A stretch of 43,644 bases of DNA, from NCBI GenBank assembly GCA_026984375.1, contig JALSSF010000151.1:1-43644 (forward strand), read 5' to 3'. The notes below the pieces were generated by a model, which saw only the letters and a list, made by a program, of their open reading frames with translations, was not told the origin of the DNA and did not search any database. Position numbers and translations under genes: made by a program. How positions within the stretch are numbered: position 1 is the stretch's first letter; each line of letters opens with the position of its first letter. Shown piece by piece: positions 21,357-31,077 of this stretch. The DNA is from Methylothermaceae bacterium (GTDB lineage: Bacteria > Pseudomonadota > Gammaproteobacteria > Methylococcales > Methylothermaceae).

Positions 21357-22238
21357 ATGGCGGATCGGCCGGAAATCGAATACAAAGCTTCCCCCCTCAG
21401 ACGCCTGTTTTGGTCCCTGGCGCTCGTGGCGCTCCTCGCCGGTGCCGGTGTGGCGCTGTGGAAGAGTTGGCAATTGAAGCAGGCGGCGGTGATCGGGGAA
21501 GCCGAGGAAGCGCCGCCGCAGTCGCCGTCCCGAACCGAAAGCGCTGAAAAACCGGCCGCCCCGAAGACGGCGGAAACCAATCCGGACGAGTTCGTGGCCC
21601 GCAGCGACACCACGGTTCGTTTTCCGCCGCCCCCCGCCACCGTCGCCGACAGCGATGCCTGGCTGAGGGGGCAGTTGCCGGTGGTCGATCCCGATCCCCG
21701 GTTGCAGGTCTGGCTGGCGGAGACCGGTGACCTGCTTCCCAAGCTGGTTCTCCTGGTCCAGGAAGTTTCCCAGGGCAAGGTGCCGCGGCGGATCTTCGCC
21801 TTCTGGGCCCCGACCGAGCCTTTCCAGGTCAGGGCGGTCGGCGAAGGCCGCTATGTGATCGATCCCCGCAGTTACCGGCGTTACGATGTCCTGGCCCAGG
21901 TCGTGGAAGCCCTCGACGTGGACCTGGCGTGGCGGCTCTACCGCCGGATCGAGCCCCTGGTCGACGCGGTGTTCGCCGAATACGCTCCTCCGGGCGTTCG
22001 TTTCGACGACGTGTTGCTGGCGGCGGTGGAACATCTGCTGAAAACGCCCCAGCCGCAGGGGGAAATTTACCTGATCAAACCCTCGGTCATGTACAAATAC
22101 GCCGATCCCGGGCTGGAATCCCTCAGCAAGGCGCAGAAGCAGTTGCTGCGCATGGGGCCGGTGAACGCCATGATCGTCAAGCACAAGCTGGGATTGCTGC
22201 GGGGCTACCTGCTGCAGCAACGCCGGGCCGAAGGGTGA
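21357..22238 (+). CDS. DUF3014-like membrane-anchored protein
   Basis: Single N-terminal TM; PVVDPDPRLQVWLAETGDLLPKLVLLVQEVSQGKVPRRIFAFWAP...YRRYDVLAQVVEALDVDLAWRLYRRIEPL. Confidence 0.75.
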   Translation: MADRPEIEYKASPLRRLFWSLALVALLAGAGVALWKSWQLKQAAVIGEAEEAPPQSPSRTESAEKPAAPKTAETNPDEFVARSDTTVRFPPPPATVADSDAWLRGQLPVVDPDPRLQVWLAETGDLLPKLVLLVQEVSQGKVPRRIFAFWAPTEPFQVRAVGEGRYVIDPRSYRRYDVLAQVVEALDVDLAWRLYRRIEPLVDAVFAEYAPPGVRFDDVLLAAVEHLLKTPQPQGEIYLIKPSVMYKYADPGLESLSKAQKQLLRMGPVNAMIVKHKLGLLRGYLLQQRRAEG

Positions 22239-22283
22239 TGAGCCGCACGGCCGGGGAGAACCGGCCGTGTCGGATAGGCAATG

Positions 22284-22982
22284 TCAGTCGGTTGCCGCTT
22301 CCGTGGCCTGCCGTTCCAGTTGAACGACGAAGTCCCGCTCCAGATCCAGGGCTTCGGCCAATTGTTGCAGATAGCGTTTTTCCTGGTCGTTGGCCGCGTC
22401 GATGACCATGCGGGAGAGGAGGTAGATTTCCGCCGCCGTTTCCTTCGAATCCGCCTCGGCGGCGATGGCCCGGGCATCCACTGGGGTTTGAAGTTGTTCC
22501 TCGATGAAGCGGAGGGTCTCCTCCTTGAGACCTAGGGTTTTGGCCTGATCCAGAATCTTCGCCCGTTCCTCATCGTCGATATGACCGTCCGCCTTGGCGG
22601 CGTCGAGCATGGCTTTCAACAGGATCTGACCGCGTTTTTCCGCCGCTTCCCCCGTCAGGCGGTCGACCGGCGTGCCGGGCTCCTCTGGCCTGGTGGACTT
22701 GACCGCGTGCCAGCTTTGATAAGCCTTGTAGGCCAGGGTCCCCAACGCGGCCAGACCGCCCAGCTTGACCGCGGTTCCGGTCAACCGGCGTCCTCCCCGG
22801 GTGCCCAGAAGCAGGGCCAGGAGCCCACCGGCCGCCGCGCCCTTGGCCAGGTTCGACAGGGCGGCCTCCCGTTCCGGTCCCGCCTTGGGGATATCGGCTT
22901 TTTCTTCGATCCATTCCTTGCCCTTTTCGGCGGCTTCTTTGCCGGATTGCAGCAACTGATCGAGCAACTGTCTGGCTTCCAT
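22284..22982 (-). CDS. YebE/DUF533-type TerB-like inner membrane protein
   Basis: Gly-rich TM segment plus LLKAMLDAAKADGHIDDEERAKILDQAKTLGL...AAEIYLLSRMVIDAANDQEKRYLQQLAEAL. Confidence 0.85.
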   Translation of the reverse strand: MEARQLLDQLLQSGKEAAEKGKEWIEEKADIPKAGPEREAALSNLAKGAAAGGLLALLLGTRGGRRLTGTAVKLGGLAALGTLAYKAYQSWHAVKSTRPEEPGTPVDRLTGEAAEKRGQILLKAMLDAAKADGHIDDEERAKILDQAKTLGLKEETLRFIEEQLQTPVDARAIAAEADSKETAAEIYLLSRMVIDAANDQEKRYLQQLAEALDLERDFVVQLERQATEAATD

Positions 22983-23097
22983 GGGTTCTCCTCCACGGTG
23001 AAGTTTGATTGACGAATGCCAGGCCGGCGGCCAAGGCGGTTTCAGTCTATCGGACAACGACCGTCGTTGTCTGCAACCTTGGGGTTATCCGCATGGC

Positions 23098-23128
23098 AGA
23101 AAAAAGGCCGCAGCGGTTTGCGGCCTTT
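23098..23128 (-). terminator. Intrinsic terminator of lon
   Basis: Perfect 10-bp stem AAAGGCCGCA/TGCGGCCTTT with a T-run on the minus strand, ~25 nt past the lon stop. Confidence 0.85.
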
Positions 23129-23151
23129 CAGTCCGTCACCGGAACGGTGCG

Positions 23152-25518
23152 CTAGGATTTCAATACATCGGGGCCGATGGCCTTGATGATGGCCTGGTCC
23201 ACGTTTTCCAGCCACACGAAGCGCAGTTTTTCCCGCGCCTCTTCGGGGATGTCCTGCCATTCCTTGCGGTTGCGCGCCGGCAGCATGACGGTTTCGATGC
23301 CGGCCTGGAGGGCCGCCAGCACCTTTTCCTTGATGCCGCCCACCGGGAGCACCAGACCGCGCAGGCTGATCTCGCCGGTCATGGCGACATCGGGACGTAC
23401 CGGCTTGTCGGTCAGCAGGGAGACCAGGGCCACGAAGATCGCCACCCCGGCGCTGGGACCGTCCTTGGGAGTGGCGCCGGCGGGCACGTGGACGTGGATG
23501 TCGCACTCGCTGAACACTTTGGGCTCGATTCCGAGCCGGTCGCTGCGGGCCTTGACCAGCGTCAGGGCGGCCTGGGCGCTTTCCTTCATCACGTCACCCA
23601 GATGGCCGGTGAGGATCAGCTTGCCGTTGCCCGGGGTCTTGGTGGCCTCGATGAAGAGTATGTCGCCTCCCACCGGGGTCCAGGCCAGTCCGGTGGCGAC
23701 CCCCGGGATGCTGGTGCGCATGGCCACCTCGCTTTCGAAGCGGCGCGGCCCCAGCACTTTCTCCACCGTCTCCGCGTCGATGCGGACCCTTTCCGCCTTG
23801 CCTTCGGCGATCTGGACCGCGGCCCAACGGAACACGGCGCCGATTTCCCGTTCGAGGTTTCTCACCCCGGCCTCGCGAGTGTAGAAACGGATGATGGTGA
23901 TCAGGGCATCGTCGGTGATTTCACATTGATCCGGGTTGAGACCGCAGGCCTCCAGTTGGCGTTTGACCAGATAGCGGCGGGCGATGTGGAGCTTGTCGCT
24001 TTCGGTGTAGCCCGGGATTTCGATCACTTCCATGCGGTCGAGCAGGGGGCGCGGAATGGTGTCGAGGACGTTGGCGGTGCAGATGAACATCACCTTGCTG
24101 AGATCGAAGGGCACCCCCAGATAGTTGTCGACGAAGTTGACGTTCTGTTCCGGGTCCAGCACTTCGAGGAGGGCGGCGGCCGGATCGCCGTGGAAGGCTC
24201 CCATGCCGAGCTTGTCGATCTCGTCCAGCATCATGACGCAGTTGTTGGCGCCGGCCTTGCGGATGGCCTGGATGATCTTGCCGGGCATGGCGCCGATGTA
24301 GGTACGGCGGTGGCCGCGGATTTCGGCCTCGTCATGGACGCCGCCGAGGGCGACCCGGACGAACTTGCGCCCGGTGGCCTTGGCGATGGACTGACCCAGG
24401 GAGGTCTTGCCGACCCCGGGAGGACCCACGAAGCACAGGATCGGTCCCTTGCCGCGGGGATTGAGCTTGCGCACCGCCAGATATTCGAGGATGCGGCGTT
24501 TGACCTTTTCCAGATCGTGATGATCCTCGTCGAGGATGCGCCGGGCCTCCTCGATGTCGAGCTTTTCCTCGGTTTCCTTCGACCAGGGCAGCTCGATGAG
24601 CCATTCCAGATAGGTGCGCAGCATGCCGTATTCAGCCTGGGATTCGTGCATCCGTTCCAGCCGCTTGAGTTCCTTGAGGGCATGTTCCTTCACCTCTTCG
24701 GGCATGCCAGCCTTCTCGATGGCCTCGCGCAGTTCCTCGATTTCGGCGCCTTCCTCCTCTTCGCCCAGTTCCTTCTGGATGGTCTTGAGCTGCTCGCGCA
24801 GCAGGAATTCCCGTTGCCGCTCCTCCATGGTCTTCTTGGTGCGCTCGCTGATTTCCTTGGAAAGGCGCAGCACCTCCAGGCGGTGAGCGACGTGCTCGAG
24901 CAGCTTGTCGAGCCGCCGGGAGACGTCGGTGGTCTCCAGCAGTTGCTGTTTTTCCTCCGGCGCGATGTCGATGAAGGCGGCGATCATGTCCGCCAGCATG
25001 GCCGGCGAGGTGATCTGCTGGACGGCGTTGACCAGTTCCGAAGGAGCCTGGGGCATCAGTTCCAGCAGTTCGCCGATCAGTTCCTTGAGACGGAGCATGC
25101 GGGCTTCGACTTCGGCGGTGTGCGCCTCTTCCTCAGGCAGCAGTTCGATTTTCGCCACCAGGAAGGGGTAGCCTTCGACGAACTCCTGGACCCGGAAGCG
25201 CTGTTCCCCCTGACAGACGATGTGGTGGGTGCCGTCCTGGCCGGTGACGTAACGCAGAATGGTGGCGGTGGTGCCGACGTGATGGAGATCGCTGGGCATG
25301 GGATTGTCGATGGCAGGATCCTTCTGCAACAGCAGTCCCACCGGCTGTTCCGCCTTCAGCGCCTGCTGGGCGGCGGCGATGGAGCGATCCCTGCCGATGC
25401 TGAGGGGAATGATGACGCCGGGAAACAGCACCACGTTGCGGACCGGAATGATGGGGACGGTGCCTTCCGGCAACTGGAATTCGGCTTTTTCGGTATCGGG
25501 TTTTTGTACTTCGCTCAT
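23152..25518 (-). CDS. lon: ATP-dependent protease Lon
   Basis: PILCFVGPPGVGKTSLGQSIAKATGRKFVRVALGGVHDEAEIRGHRRTYIGAMPGKIIQ; PKDGPSAGVAIFVALVSLLT catalytic Ser motif. Confidence 0.98.
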   Translation of the reverse strand: MSEVQKPDTEKAEFQLPEGTVPIIPVRNVVLFPGVIIPLSIGRDRSIAAAQQALKAEQPVGLLLQKDPAIDNPMPSDLHHVGTTATILRYVTGQDGTHHIVCQGEQRFRVQEFVEGYPFLVAKIELLPEEEAHTAEVEARMLRLKELIGELLELMPQAPSELVNAVQQITSPAMLADMIAAFIDIAPEEKQQLLETTDVSRRLDKLLEHVAHRLEVLRLSKEISERTKKTMEERQREFLLREQLKTIQKELGEEEEGAEIEELREAIEKAGMPEEVKEHALKELKRLERMHESQAEYGMLRTYLEWLIELPWSKETEEKLDIEEARRILDEDHHDLEKVKRRILEYLAVRKLNPRGKGPILCFVGPPGVGKTSLGQSIAKATGRKFVRVALGGVHDEAEIRGHRRTYIGAMPGKIIQAIRKAGANNCVMMLDEIDKLGMGAFHGDPAAALLEVLDPEQNVNFVDNYLGVPFDLSKVMFICTANVLDTIPRPLLDRMEVIEIPGYTESDKLHIARRYLVKRQLEACGLNPDQCEITDDALITIIRFYTREAGVRNLEREIGAVFRWAAVQIAEGKAERVRIDAETVEKVLGPRRFESEVAMRTSIPGVATGLAWTPVGGDILFIEATKTPGNGKLILTGHLGDVMKESAQAALTLVKARSDRLGIEPKVFSECDIHVHVPAGATPKDGPSAGVAIFVALVSLLTDKPVRPDVAMTGEISLRGLVLPVGGIKEKVLAALQAGIETVMLPARNRKEWQDIPEEAREKLRFVWLENVDQAIIKAIGPDVLKS

Positions 25519-25537
25519 GGTCGTGTCCCTTCGTTGA

Positions 25538-25945
25538 TCAGGCGCGTTTGCGAAAACCTAAGGCCAGGCAGCCCTGCCGATAGGTGGATTCGATCAGTTC
25601 GTAGCGTCCGGGCGGCAGATGGATCCGACGTTCGAAGCGGCCGTAGGGAATTTCCAGACGGTGGATCTGCACGGTGCCCGGAGTGACCGGCGCCGGTCGT
25701 TCTCCGGCGATCCGCAGCATCCCCCCTTCCAGGGTCACTTCCACCTGCTCGACAGCGATTCCCGGCAGTACGATGGTAATATGGAGTCCGTCCAGGGTTT
25801 CCACAATATCCACCGGGGGTTCCCAGGCGGGTATTCGTGCCCTGGAACGCTGGACGTGAAAACACAGTCGGTTAAGGCGCTCGGCTTTCTCCAGCATGTC
25901 GAGTGCCTGCAGCCACATCCATTCGAGTGGATCGCGTCGTTGCAT
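25538..25945 (-). CDS. Hsp20/alpha-crystallin family small heat shock protein
   Basis: PPVDIVETLDGLHITIVLPGIAVEQVEVTLEGGMLRIAGERP...IPYGRFERRIHLP. Confidence 0.88.
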   Translation of the reverse strand: MQRRDPLEWMWLQALDMLEKAERLNRLCFHVQRSRARIPAWEPPVDIVETLDGLHITIVLPGIAVEQVEVTLEGGMLRIAGERPAPVTPGTVQIHRLEIPYGRFERRIHLPPGRYELIESTYRQGCLALGFRKRA

Positions 25946-25957
25946 GGAACACCTTCC

Positions 25958-26929
25958 TCATTGTTTGGAATCGGTTAAGGCCAGCGATGACGGTAACGCC
26001 CGATCCGCCCCGGAGGGCAGGGCCTGCTCCGGGGACTGAATCCAGCTGAGAATGTCGCGCCAGTAACGCCGGGCGGCCAGATCGCGCAGCAGCATGTGGT
26101 ACGCCTGATCATACCAGGCCAGCCGCACTTTCCGGGCATCCACCCGACGCAAGAATGCCAGGGTGGGCTCCTTCGGCACCACCTGGTCGTTACCGCCGTA
26201 CAAATACAGCGTGGGAAGCTGCAGGCGCGGCGCGGCCGCCTGGGCCTGGTCCATGAGATCGACCAGACCGGCGATGGCGTCGATGCGGGTTTCCTTGATC
26301 ACCAGGGGATCGCGTCCCAGGGCCCGCAGCATTTCGATGTTGTCGGAGGCCAGGATGCCCAGACCGCTGCCGCTGAGACGGACCCACGGGATCAGATGAT
26401 CCCCGAGCCACAGGGCGGTGCGCTGGTACCACGGCATGGTCCAGCGCGCCCACACCGCCGGTGCGGCCAGAATCAGACCGTCGCCCACCAGTCCCCGGCT
26501 CGCCGCGACGATGGCCACCGCGCCTCCCATGCTTTCTCCCAGTACGTACAGTGGTATATGGGGATGATGTTTGCGTAACAAACGGGTGAAGGTGGCAAGG
26601 TCGTCGACGTAGGCCGAGGTGCCGGCCCAGTAGCCGTGACGGGGGGCGGCGCCGAAGCCCCGTTGATCGTAGGAATAGACGGCAATGCCGTGACGGCGGA
26701 AAAATCGCGCCGCCGGCTCGATGAAGCGGCCGTAATCGTTGAAACCGTGCAGGGCGACGATCACCGCTTTGGGTTTGCCTTCCGGCAGCCAGCGATGGAG
26801 CGGTAGTCGCTGCCCGTCCGCGGTAAGGAACGCTTTGTCTTCGATGGCCGGTTCGTTCAGCGGGGGAAGGGGGGGCTGGCGCACGCAGGCGGCCAGCAGC
26901 ACGAGCAGGCTGAGAATCAGGATACGCAT
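25958..26929 (-). CDS. Alpha/beta hydrolase (monoacylglycerol lipase/lysophospholipase-like), predicted lipoprotein
   Basis: Lipobox LLAAC; VIVALHGFNDYGRF; YVLGESMGGAVAIV; NDQVVPKEP. Confidence 0.87.
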   Translation of the reverse strand: MRILILSLLVLLAACVRQPPLPPLNEPAIEDKAFLTADGQRLPLHRWLPEGKPKAVIVALHGFNDYGRFIEPAARFFRRHGIAVYSYDQRGFGAAPRHGYWAGTSAYVDDLATFTRLLRKHHPHIPLYVLGESMGGAVAIVAASRGLVGDGLILAAPAVWARWTMPWYQRTALWLGDHLIPWVRLSGSGLGILASDNIEMLRALGRDPLVIKETRIDAIAGLVDLMDQAQAAAPRLQLPTLYLYGGNDQVVPKEPTLAFLRRVDARKVRLAWYDQAYHMLLRDLAARRYWRDILSWIQSPEQALPSGADRALPSSLALTDSKQ

Positions 26930-27508
26930 TTATTTCGTGGAGAGGATCTGTCGGACCGTGGGGAAATGTTCTTCGGGGATCTGAAGGACCACCTTGACCC
27001 GGGCGCCGTAGTCGGCGGAAAGAACGGTGGCGCCGAAAGCGGCCAACTCGCGGGCCAGCGTCTGGTAGCGGCCGTAATCGACTTCGACTTCCAGATTGCG
27101 ATAGGTCACGTAGGGAACGATGGCGGCCTTTTCCAAAACCTGTTGGGCGGCATGACCGTAGGCCCTGGCCAGGCCGCCGGCACCGAGTTTGATGCCGCCG
27201 AAATAGCGGATGACCGCCAGGCAGAGATTGATCAGATGCTTGCCCTGAAGGTGATTTAGAATGGGACGCCCGGCGGTGCCGGAAGGTTCCCCGGCATCGA
27301 AGGCACGCTCCCGCAGGCCCCGGGGGGTCTGGATGCGCCAGGCGTGCACGATGTGGGTGGCTTGGGGATGATGGGCGGCCAAATCGGCCAGGAAGGCGTT
27401 CAGGTGGTCGAGATCCGGGGTCGGGGCGACGACCGCGATGAAGCGCGAGCGTTTGATTTCGTATTCGCAGCAGTGGCGTTGTCGTACGGTGAAAACATTA
27501 CTGCTCAA
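26930..27508 (-). CDS. IMPACT (YigZ) family protein
   Basis: EIKRSRFIAVVAPTPDLDHLNAFLADLAAHHPQATHIVHAWRI...DAGEPSGTAGRPILNHLQGKHLINLCLAVIRYFGGIKLGAGGLARAYG. Confidence 0.93.
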   Translation of the reverse strand: MSSNVFTVRQRHCCEYEIKRSRFIAVVAPTPDLDHLNAFLADLAAHHPQATHIVHAWRIQTPRGLRERAFDAGEPSGTAGRPILNHLQGKHLINLCLAVIRYFGGIKLGAGGLARAYGHAAQQVLEKAAIVPYVTYRNLEVEVDYGRYQTLARELAAFGATVLSADYGARVKVVLQIPEEHFPTVRQILSTK

Positions 27509-28836
27509 TGGAGTCCCAGTCGCTGATCCGTTGTTTCGGTTAGACGTTGAAGGGCAGGAGAAATTTCAACGCGGTAGCCGGCCTGCTGGTCGATGGACCG
27601 GAGAGGGACGGGTAGTCTTTCCAACTGTGCCGCGACCCGCTCGCGGAGGACCGAGAGCGGCTCCGGCGGGTGCAGGCGTTTTCCCCGGCGCATGACCGGC
27701 TGGAGCAGCGCCTCGCCGTTCTGGCGGTCCTCGGCGGTCGTCAGGCTGTCGTACGCCAGGGTGCCGTCCTCGGCATAATAGCGATAAACCTGCTTGGCGC
27801 CGGGCCAGGTCTGCTTGCCGGCGGAGACCTTGCGCCGGGGAATGCCGGCGTAGGCTTCGAGCTTGTAGGCGCAGTTGAGATAGGGCACGTCGCTGGAAGT
27901 GGTCAGTTTGGTGCCGACGCCGAAGCCGTCGATGGGGGCGTCGCGCAGCGCCTGCAGTTTGTATTCGTCCAGGTCGCCGCTGGCGAAGATGCCGATGTCC
28001 GTCCGTCCCGCCCGGTCCAACCTTTGGCGCACCGCCCTGGCCAGCTCCCTCAGATCGCCGCTGTCGATCCGCACCGCTTTGATCCGGATGTTTTCTTTTT
28101 CCAGTTCCCCCGCCAGGGCGACGACCTTGTCAACGGCCGCCAGGGTGTCGTAGGTGTCGATCAGCAGGACCACGTTGTGGGGCTGGGAACGGGCGAAACC
28201 GCGGAAGGCGGCCAGTTCGTCGTCGTGGGCCATGACGTAGGAATGGGCCATGGTGCCGAAGACGGGAATGCCGAAGCGTTGGCCGGCGAGCACGTTGGAG
28301 GTGCCGGCGAAACCGGCCAGATAGGCGGCCCGGGCCGCCAGCAGACCGGCCTCGGCGCCGTGGGCCCGGCGCAGGCCGAAATCCACCTGGCGCTTTCCCG
28401 GGGCGGCGAGGACGCAGCGGACCGCCTTGGAGGCGATCAAGGTCTGGAACTGGAGCAGGTTGATGAGGCGGGTTTCCACCAGCTGCGCCTCCGGCAGCGG
28501 GGCGGTGACCCGGAGGATGGGTTCGTCGGGGAAGAACACCGTGCCTTCCGGCATGGCGTCCACGTCGCCGTGGAAGCGGAAGTCACGCAGGGTTTCCAGG
28601 AACTCGTCCTGGAAGAGACCGGTTTCCGCGAGATAGGCGATCTCCGCTTCGTGGAAACGCAGGTTCTCCAGGTAATCGAGGGCCTGCGCCAGGCCGGCGG
28701 CGACGAGGAAGTTGCGCTGCGGCGGGAATCGGCGCACGAACAGTTCGAACACCGCCGTCTCCGCCATGCCCTCGTGCCAGTAGCCCTGGAGCATGGTGAG
28801 CTGGTATAGATCGGTGAGCAGGGCCGACTCGTTCAT
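27505..28836 (-). CDS. pncB: Nicotinate phosphoribosyltransferase
   Basis: MNESALLTDLYQLTMLQGYWHEGMAETAVFELFVR; GTSNVLAGQRFGIPVFGTMAHSYVMAHDDELAAF; VRIDSGDLRELARAVR. Confidence 0.95.
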   Translation of the reverse strand: MNESALLTDLYQLTMLQGYWHEGMAETAVFELFVRRFPPQRNFLVAAGLAQALDYLENLRFHEAEIAYLAETGLFQDEFLETLRDFRFHGDVDAMPEGTVFFPDEPILRVTAPLPEAQLVETRLINLLQFQTLIASKAVRCVLAAPGKRQVDFGLRRAHGAEAGLLAARAAYLAGFAGTSNVLAGQRFGIPVFGTMAHSYVMAHDDELAAFRGFARSQPHNVVLLIDTYDTLAAVDKVVALAGELEKENIRIKAVRIDSGDLRELARAVRQRLDRAGRTDIGIFASGDLDEYKLQALRDAPIDGFGVGTKLTTSSDVPYLNCAYKLEAYAGIPRRKVSAGKQTWPGAKQVYRYYAEDGTLAYDSLTTAEDRQNGEALLQPVMRRGKRLHPPEPLSVLRERVAAQLERLPVPLRSIDQQAGYRVEISPALQRLTETTDQRLGLH

Positions 28837-29405
28837 GCCAAGTCCGCCAGGGTGACGAAACGCGCTCCCAGCCGACGCATTTCCTCCAGCGCCTTGCGGC
28901 CGTCCTCCGGGTTCACGGCGCGGATGGCGTCGGTCAGCAGAAAGACTTCGAAGCCGCGGCGGATCGCGTCCCGCACCGTGTTGAGCACGCAATATTCCGT
29001 CGCCAGGCCGCCGACGAACAGGCGGCGGACGCCGCGGCGTTTCAGCCGGGTTTCCAGATCGGTGCCCTCGAAGCCGGAATAGGCTTCCCGCTCCGGTTCG
29101 GTGGCCTTGGAGACGACGTCCGCCTCGGTCGGCAGCTCCAGCTCGGGGGGGAATTCGGCGCCGGGCGTACCGGCGACGCAGTGGGCCGGCCAGGGGCCGC
29201 CCCGTTCCCGGAAGGAGCAGTGATCGGGGGGATGCCAGTCGCGGGTGGCGAAAACCGGCAGTCCCCGGCGCCGGAACGTTTCGAGGTAGCGGTTCAGGAC
29301 CGGGACGACGGCATCGCCGTCCGGCACCGCCAGAGCGCCGCCGGGGAGAAAGTCCTTCTGCACGTCGACGACGAGAAGGGCATCGTGATCGGTCGGTTCG
29401 ATCAT
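28833..29405 (-). CDS. pncA: Nicotinamidase (isochorismatase family)
   Basis: DALLVVDVQKDFLPGGALAVPDGDAVVPVLNR; TRDWHPPDHCSF; FVGGLATEYCVLNTVRDA. Confidence 0.94.
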   Translation of the reverse strand: MIEPTDHDALLVVDVQKDFLPGGALAVPDGDAVVPVLNRYLETFRRRGLPVFATRDWHPPDHCSFRERGGPWPAHCVAGTPGAEFPPELELPTEADVVSKATEPEREAYSGFEGTDLETRLKRRGVRRLFVGGLATEYCVLNTVRDAIRRGFEVFLLTDAIRAVNPEDGRKALEEMRRLGARFVTLADLA

Positions 29406-30616
29406 GACCGCACCTGGGTGATGACCACCGTGACGCTGTCTTTATCCTGCCCCACCGCGACCGGTGCTGTCCACCCCTCCAGGTCGCCGGGGGCCCCTTT
29501 GGCGTTGCCCGACTTGGCCACCCGGGCGCCGATGACGACTTTGGAAAAGCGCGACAGTTTCATCTGGGGTATCATCGCCAGGGAATCGTCCAGGGTGACG
29601 GTGACCGGAAGATCGCGGACCTGTTTGCGGACGATGGCGAGCGGCATCGGCGGACCTTGGGCGGCGCGGGCGAAGATGAACACCGGATCGTCCGGTTTGG
29701 CCTCGGCGGCCAGTTTTGGATCCAGGCGGACCGTGACCTGGACCGCCGCCCCGCCGGCGGCGGCCTGTCCGGCCGGCTTGGTGGCGGTTTCCGGCACCGC
29801 GAGCCCGGCCTTGCGCATCATCGCGGTCAGCTGGCGGCGCGGTTCGCTGCCCGGGGGCATCTGGGCCAGCAGCCTTTCCCAGTGACGCTGGGCGGCGGCG
29901 CGGTCACCGGCGTGCAGGGCGGCCATGCCGGCCAGCCACAGGGCGTAGGGATGATCGGGGTGTCGCTTCAGGACTTCCTGGAGGATTTTTTCCGGTTCCC
30001 CGCTCAGATCGCCACCACGGGACTGGGCCAGGGCCTCGGCGTAGCGGACCTGGATGTCGGGATGCTCCGGAGCCAGCTTCAGGGCCTTGCGGTAGGCTTC
30101 CACCGCCTTGGCCGCCTGCCCGGTGGCCTGGTAGGAGCGCGCCAGCAGCACCCAGCCTTCCAGGTCGTCGGGATGCTGTTTCAGGCGGGCTTCGATCTTG
30201 GCGATGGCGGTTTCCAGGGAAGGGGGGGTAGGGCCTTGCGCCTGGGCGGTGCGGCCGTCGAGCAGATCCGGGCGTCCCAAAGTGAAATAGAGCGCCATCG
30301 CCGCCAGCGGCATCGTCGCCAGCACGGCGAACACCGGCACCATGCCCTGGTAGGACGGCTTGGCTTCGGCCGCCGACCTGTCGCTCAGTTCGAGCAGATC
30401 GCGGTCCAGCTCGGCGAGCAGTTGTTCGTACTGCTCCCGGTCGATCTTGCCGTCGTTCAGTTCTCGGGTCAGTTCTCGGCGGCGCTGGCGGTGGGCGGCG
30501 AGATTGGCTTCCAGGTCGGCCTCAGGGCTCAGGCGTGGCGGTTTCCGCAGGGTCCACCAGAACAGGAGGTAGGCCGCCAGGATCAGGGCGGCGGCGGTCA
30601 GCCAGAAAGCGGTCAT
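29402..30616 (-). CDS. ccmI: Cytochrome c biogenesis protein CcmI (TPR domain)
   Basis: MTAFWLTAAALILAAYLLFWWTLRKPP...LNDGKIDREQYEQLLAELDRDLL; TPR region AYRKALKLAPEHPDIQVRYAEAL. Confidence 0.92.
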   Translation of the reverse strand: MTAFWLTAAALILAAYLLFWWTLRKPPRLSPEADLEANLAAHRQRRRELTRELNDGKIDREQYEQLLAELDRDLLELSDRSAAEAKPSYQGMVPVFAVLATMPLAAMALYFTLGRPDLLDGRTAQAQGPTPPSLETAIAKIEARLKQHPDDLEGWVLLARSYQATGQAAKAVEAYRKALKLAPEHPDIQVRYAEALAQSRGGDLSGEPEKILQEVLKRHPDHPYALWLAGMAALHAGDRAAAQRHWERLLAQMPPGSEPRRQLTAMMRKAGLAVPETATKPAGQAAAGGAAVQVTVRLDPKLAAEAKPDDPVFIFARAAQGPPMPLAIVRKQVRDLPVTVTLDDSLAMIPQMKLSRFSKVVIGARVAKSGNAKGAPGDLEGWTAPVAVGQDKDSVTVVITQVRS

Positions 30617-31077
30617 GCGTCGTCGGATCCGTGGTCTTGAAGGAGTTTTTCCAGCCGCCGGCGTTCGGCGTCGCTCAGGGGCGGCGGCGGCTCGGGGCGG
30701 CGCTTTCTGCCGATCCGCCATAGCAGGATTCCCCCCAGCCCGAGGGCGGCGAAGGGACCGAACCACAGCAGCCAGGTGGTCTTCTTCACCGGCGGCTTGT
30801 AGAGCACGAAGTCGCCGTAGCGCTGCACCAGGAAATCGACGATCTCGGCATCGCGCTTGCCGGCCAGCAGCATGGTGTAGACCTCATCGCGCAGGTCCTC
30901 GGCCAGATCGGCGTTGGAATCGGCCAGGGACTGGTTCTGGCACACCAGGCAGCGCAGTTGTTCGATGAGGTGCTGATAGCGCGCCTCCAGTTCGGGGTTG
31001 GGAAACTGGCGCACCTCGATACCGGCCGACGTCGGCAAGGTCAGGATCAGTGCCAGCAGGGCGATTCCCCACTTCAT
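30613..31077 (-). CDS. ccmH: Cytochrome c maturation protein CcmH
   Basis: LIEQLRCLVCQNQSLADSNADLAEDLRDEVYTMLLAGK...FLVQRYGDFVLYKPPV. Confidence 0.96.
   Translation of the reverse strand: MKWGIALLALILTLPTSAGIEVRQFPNPELEARYQHLIEQLRCLVCQNQSLADSNADLAEDLRDEVYTMLLAGKRDAEIVDFLVQRYGDFVLYKPPVKKTTWLLWFGPFAALGLGGILLWRIGRKRRPEPPPPLSDAERRRLEKLLQDHGSDDA

Noticed and set aside
23005-25686. 893-aa plus-strand ORF
   Set aside because: Antisense to lon, whose protein is unmistakable; shadow ORF.
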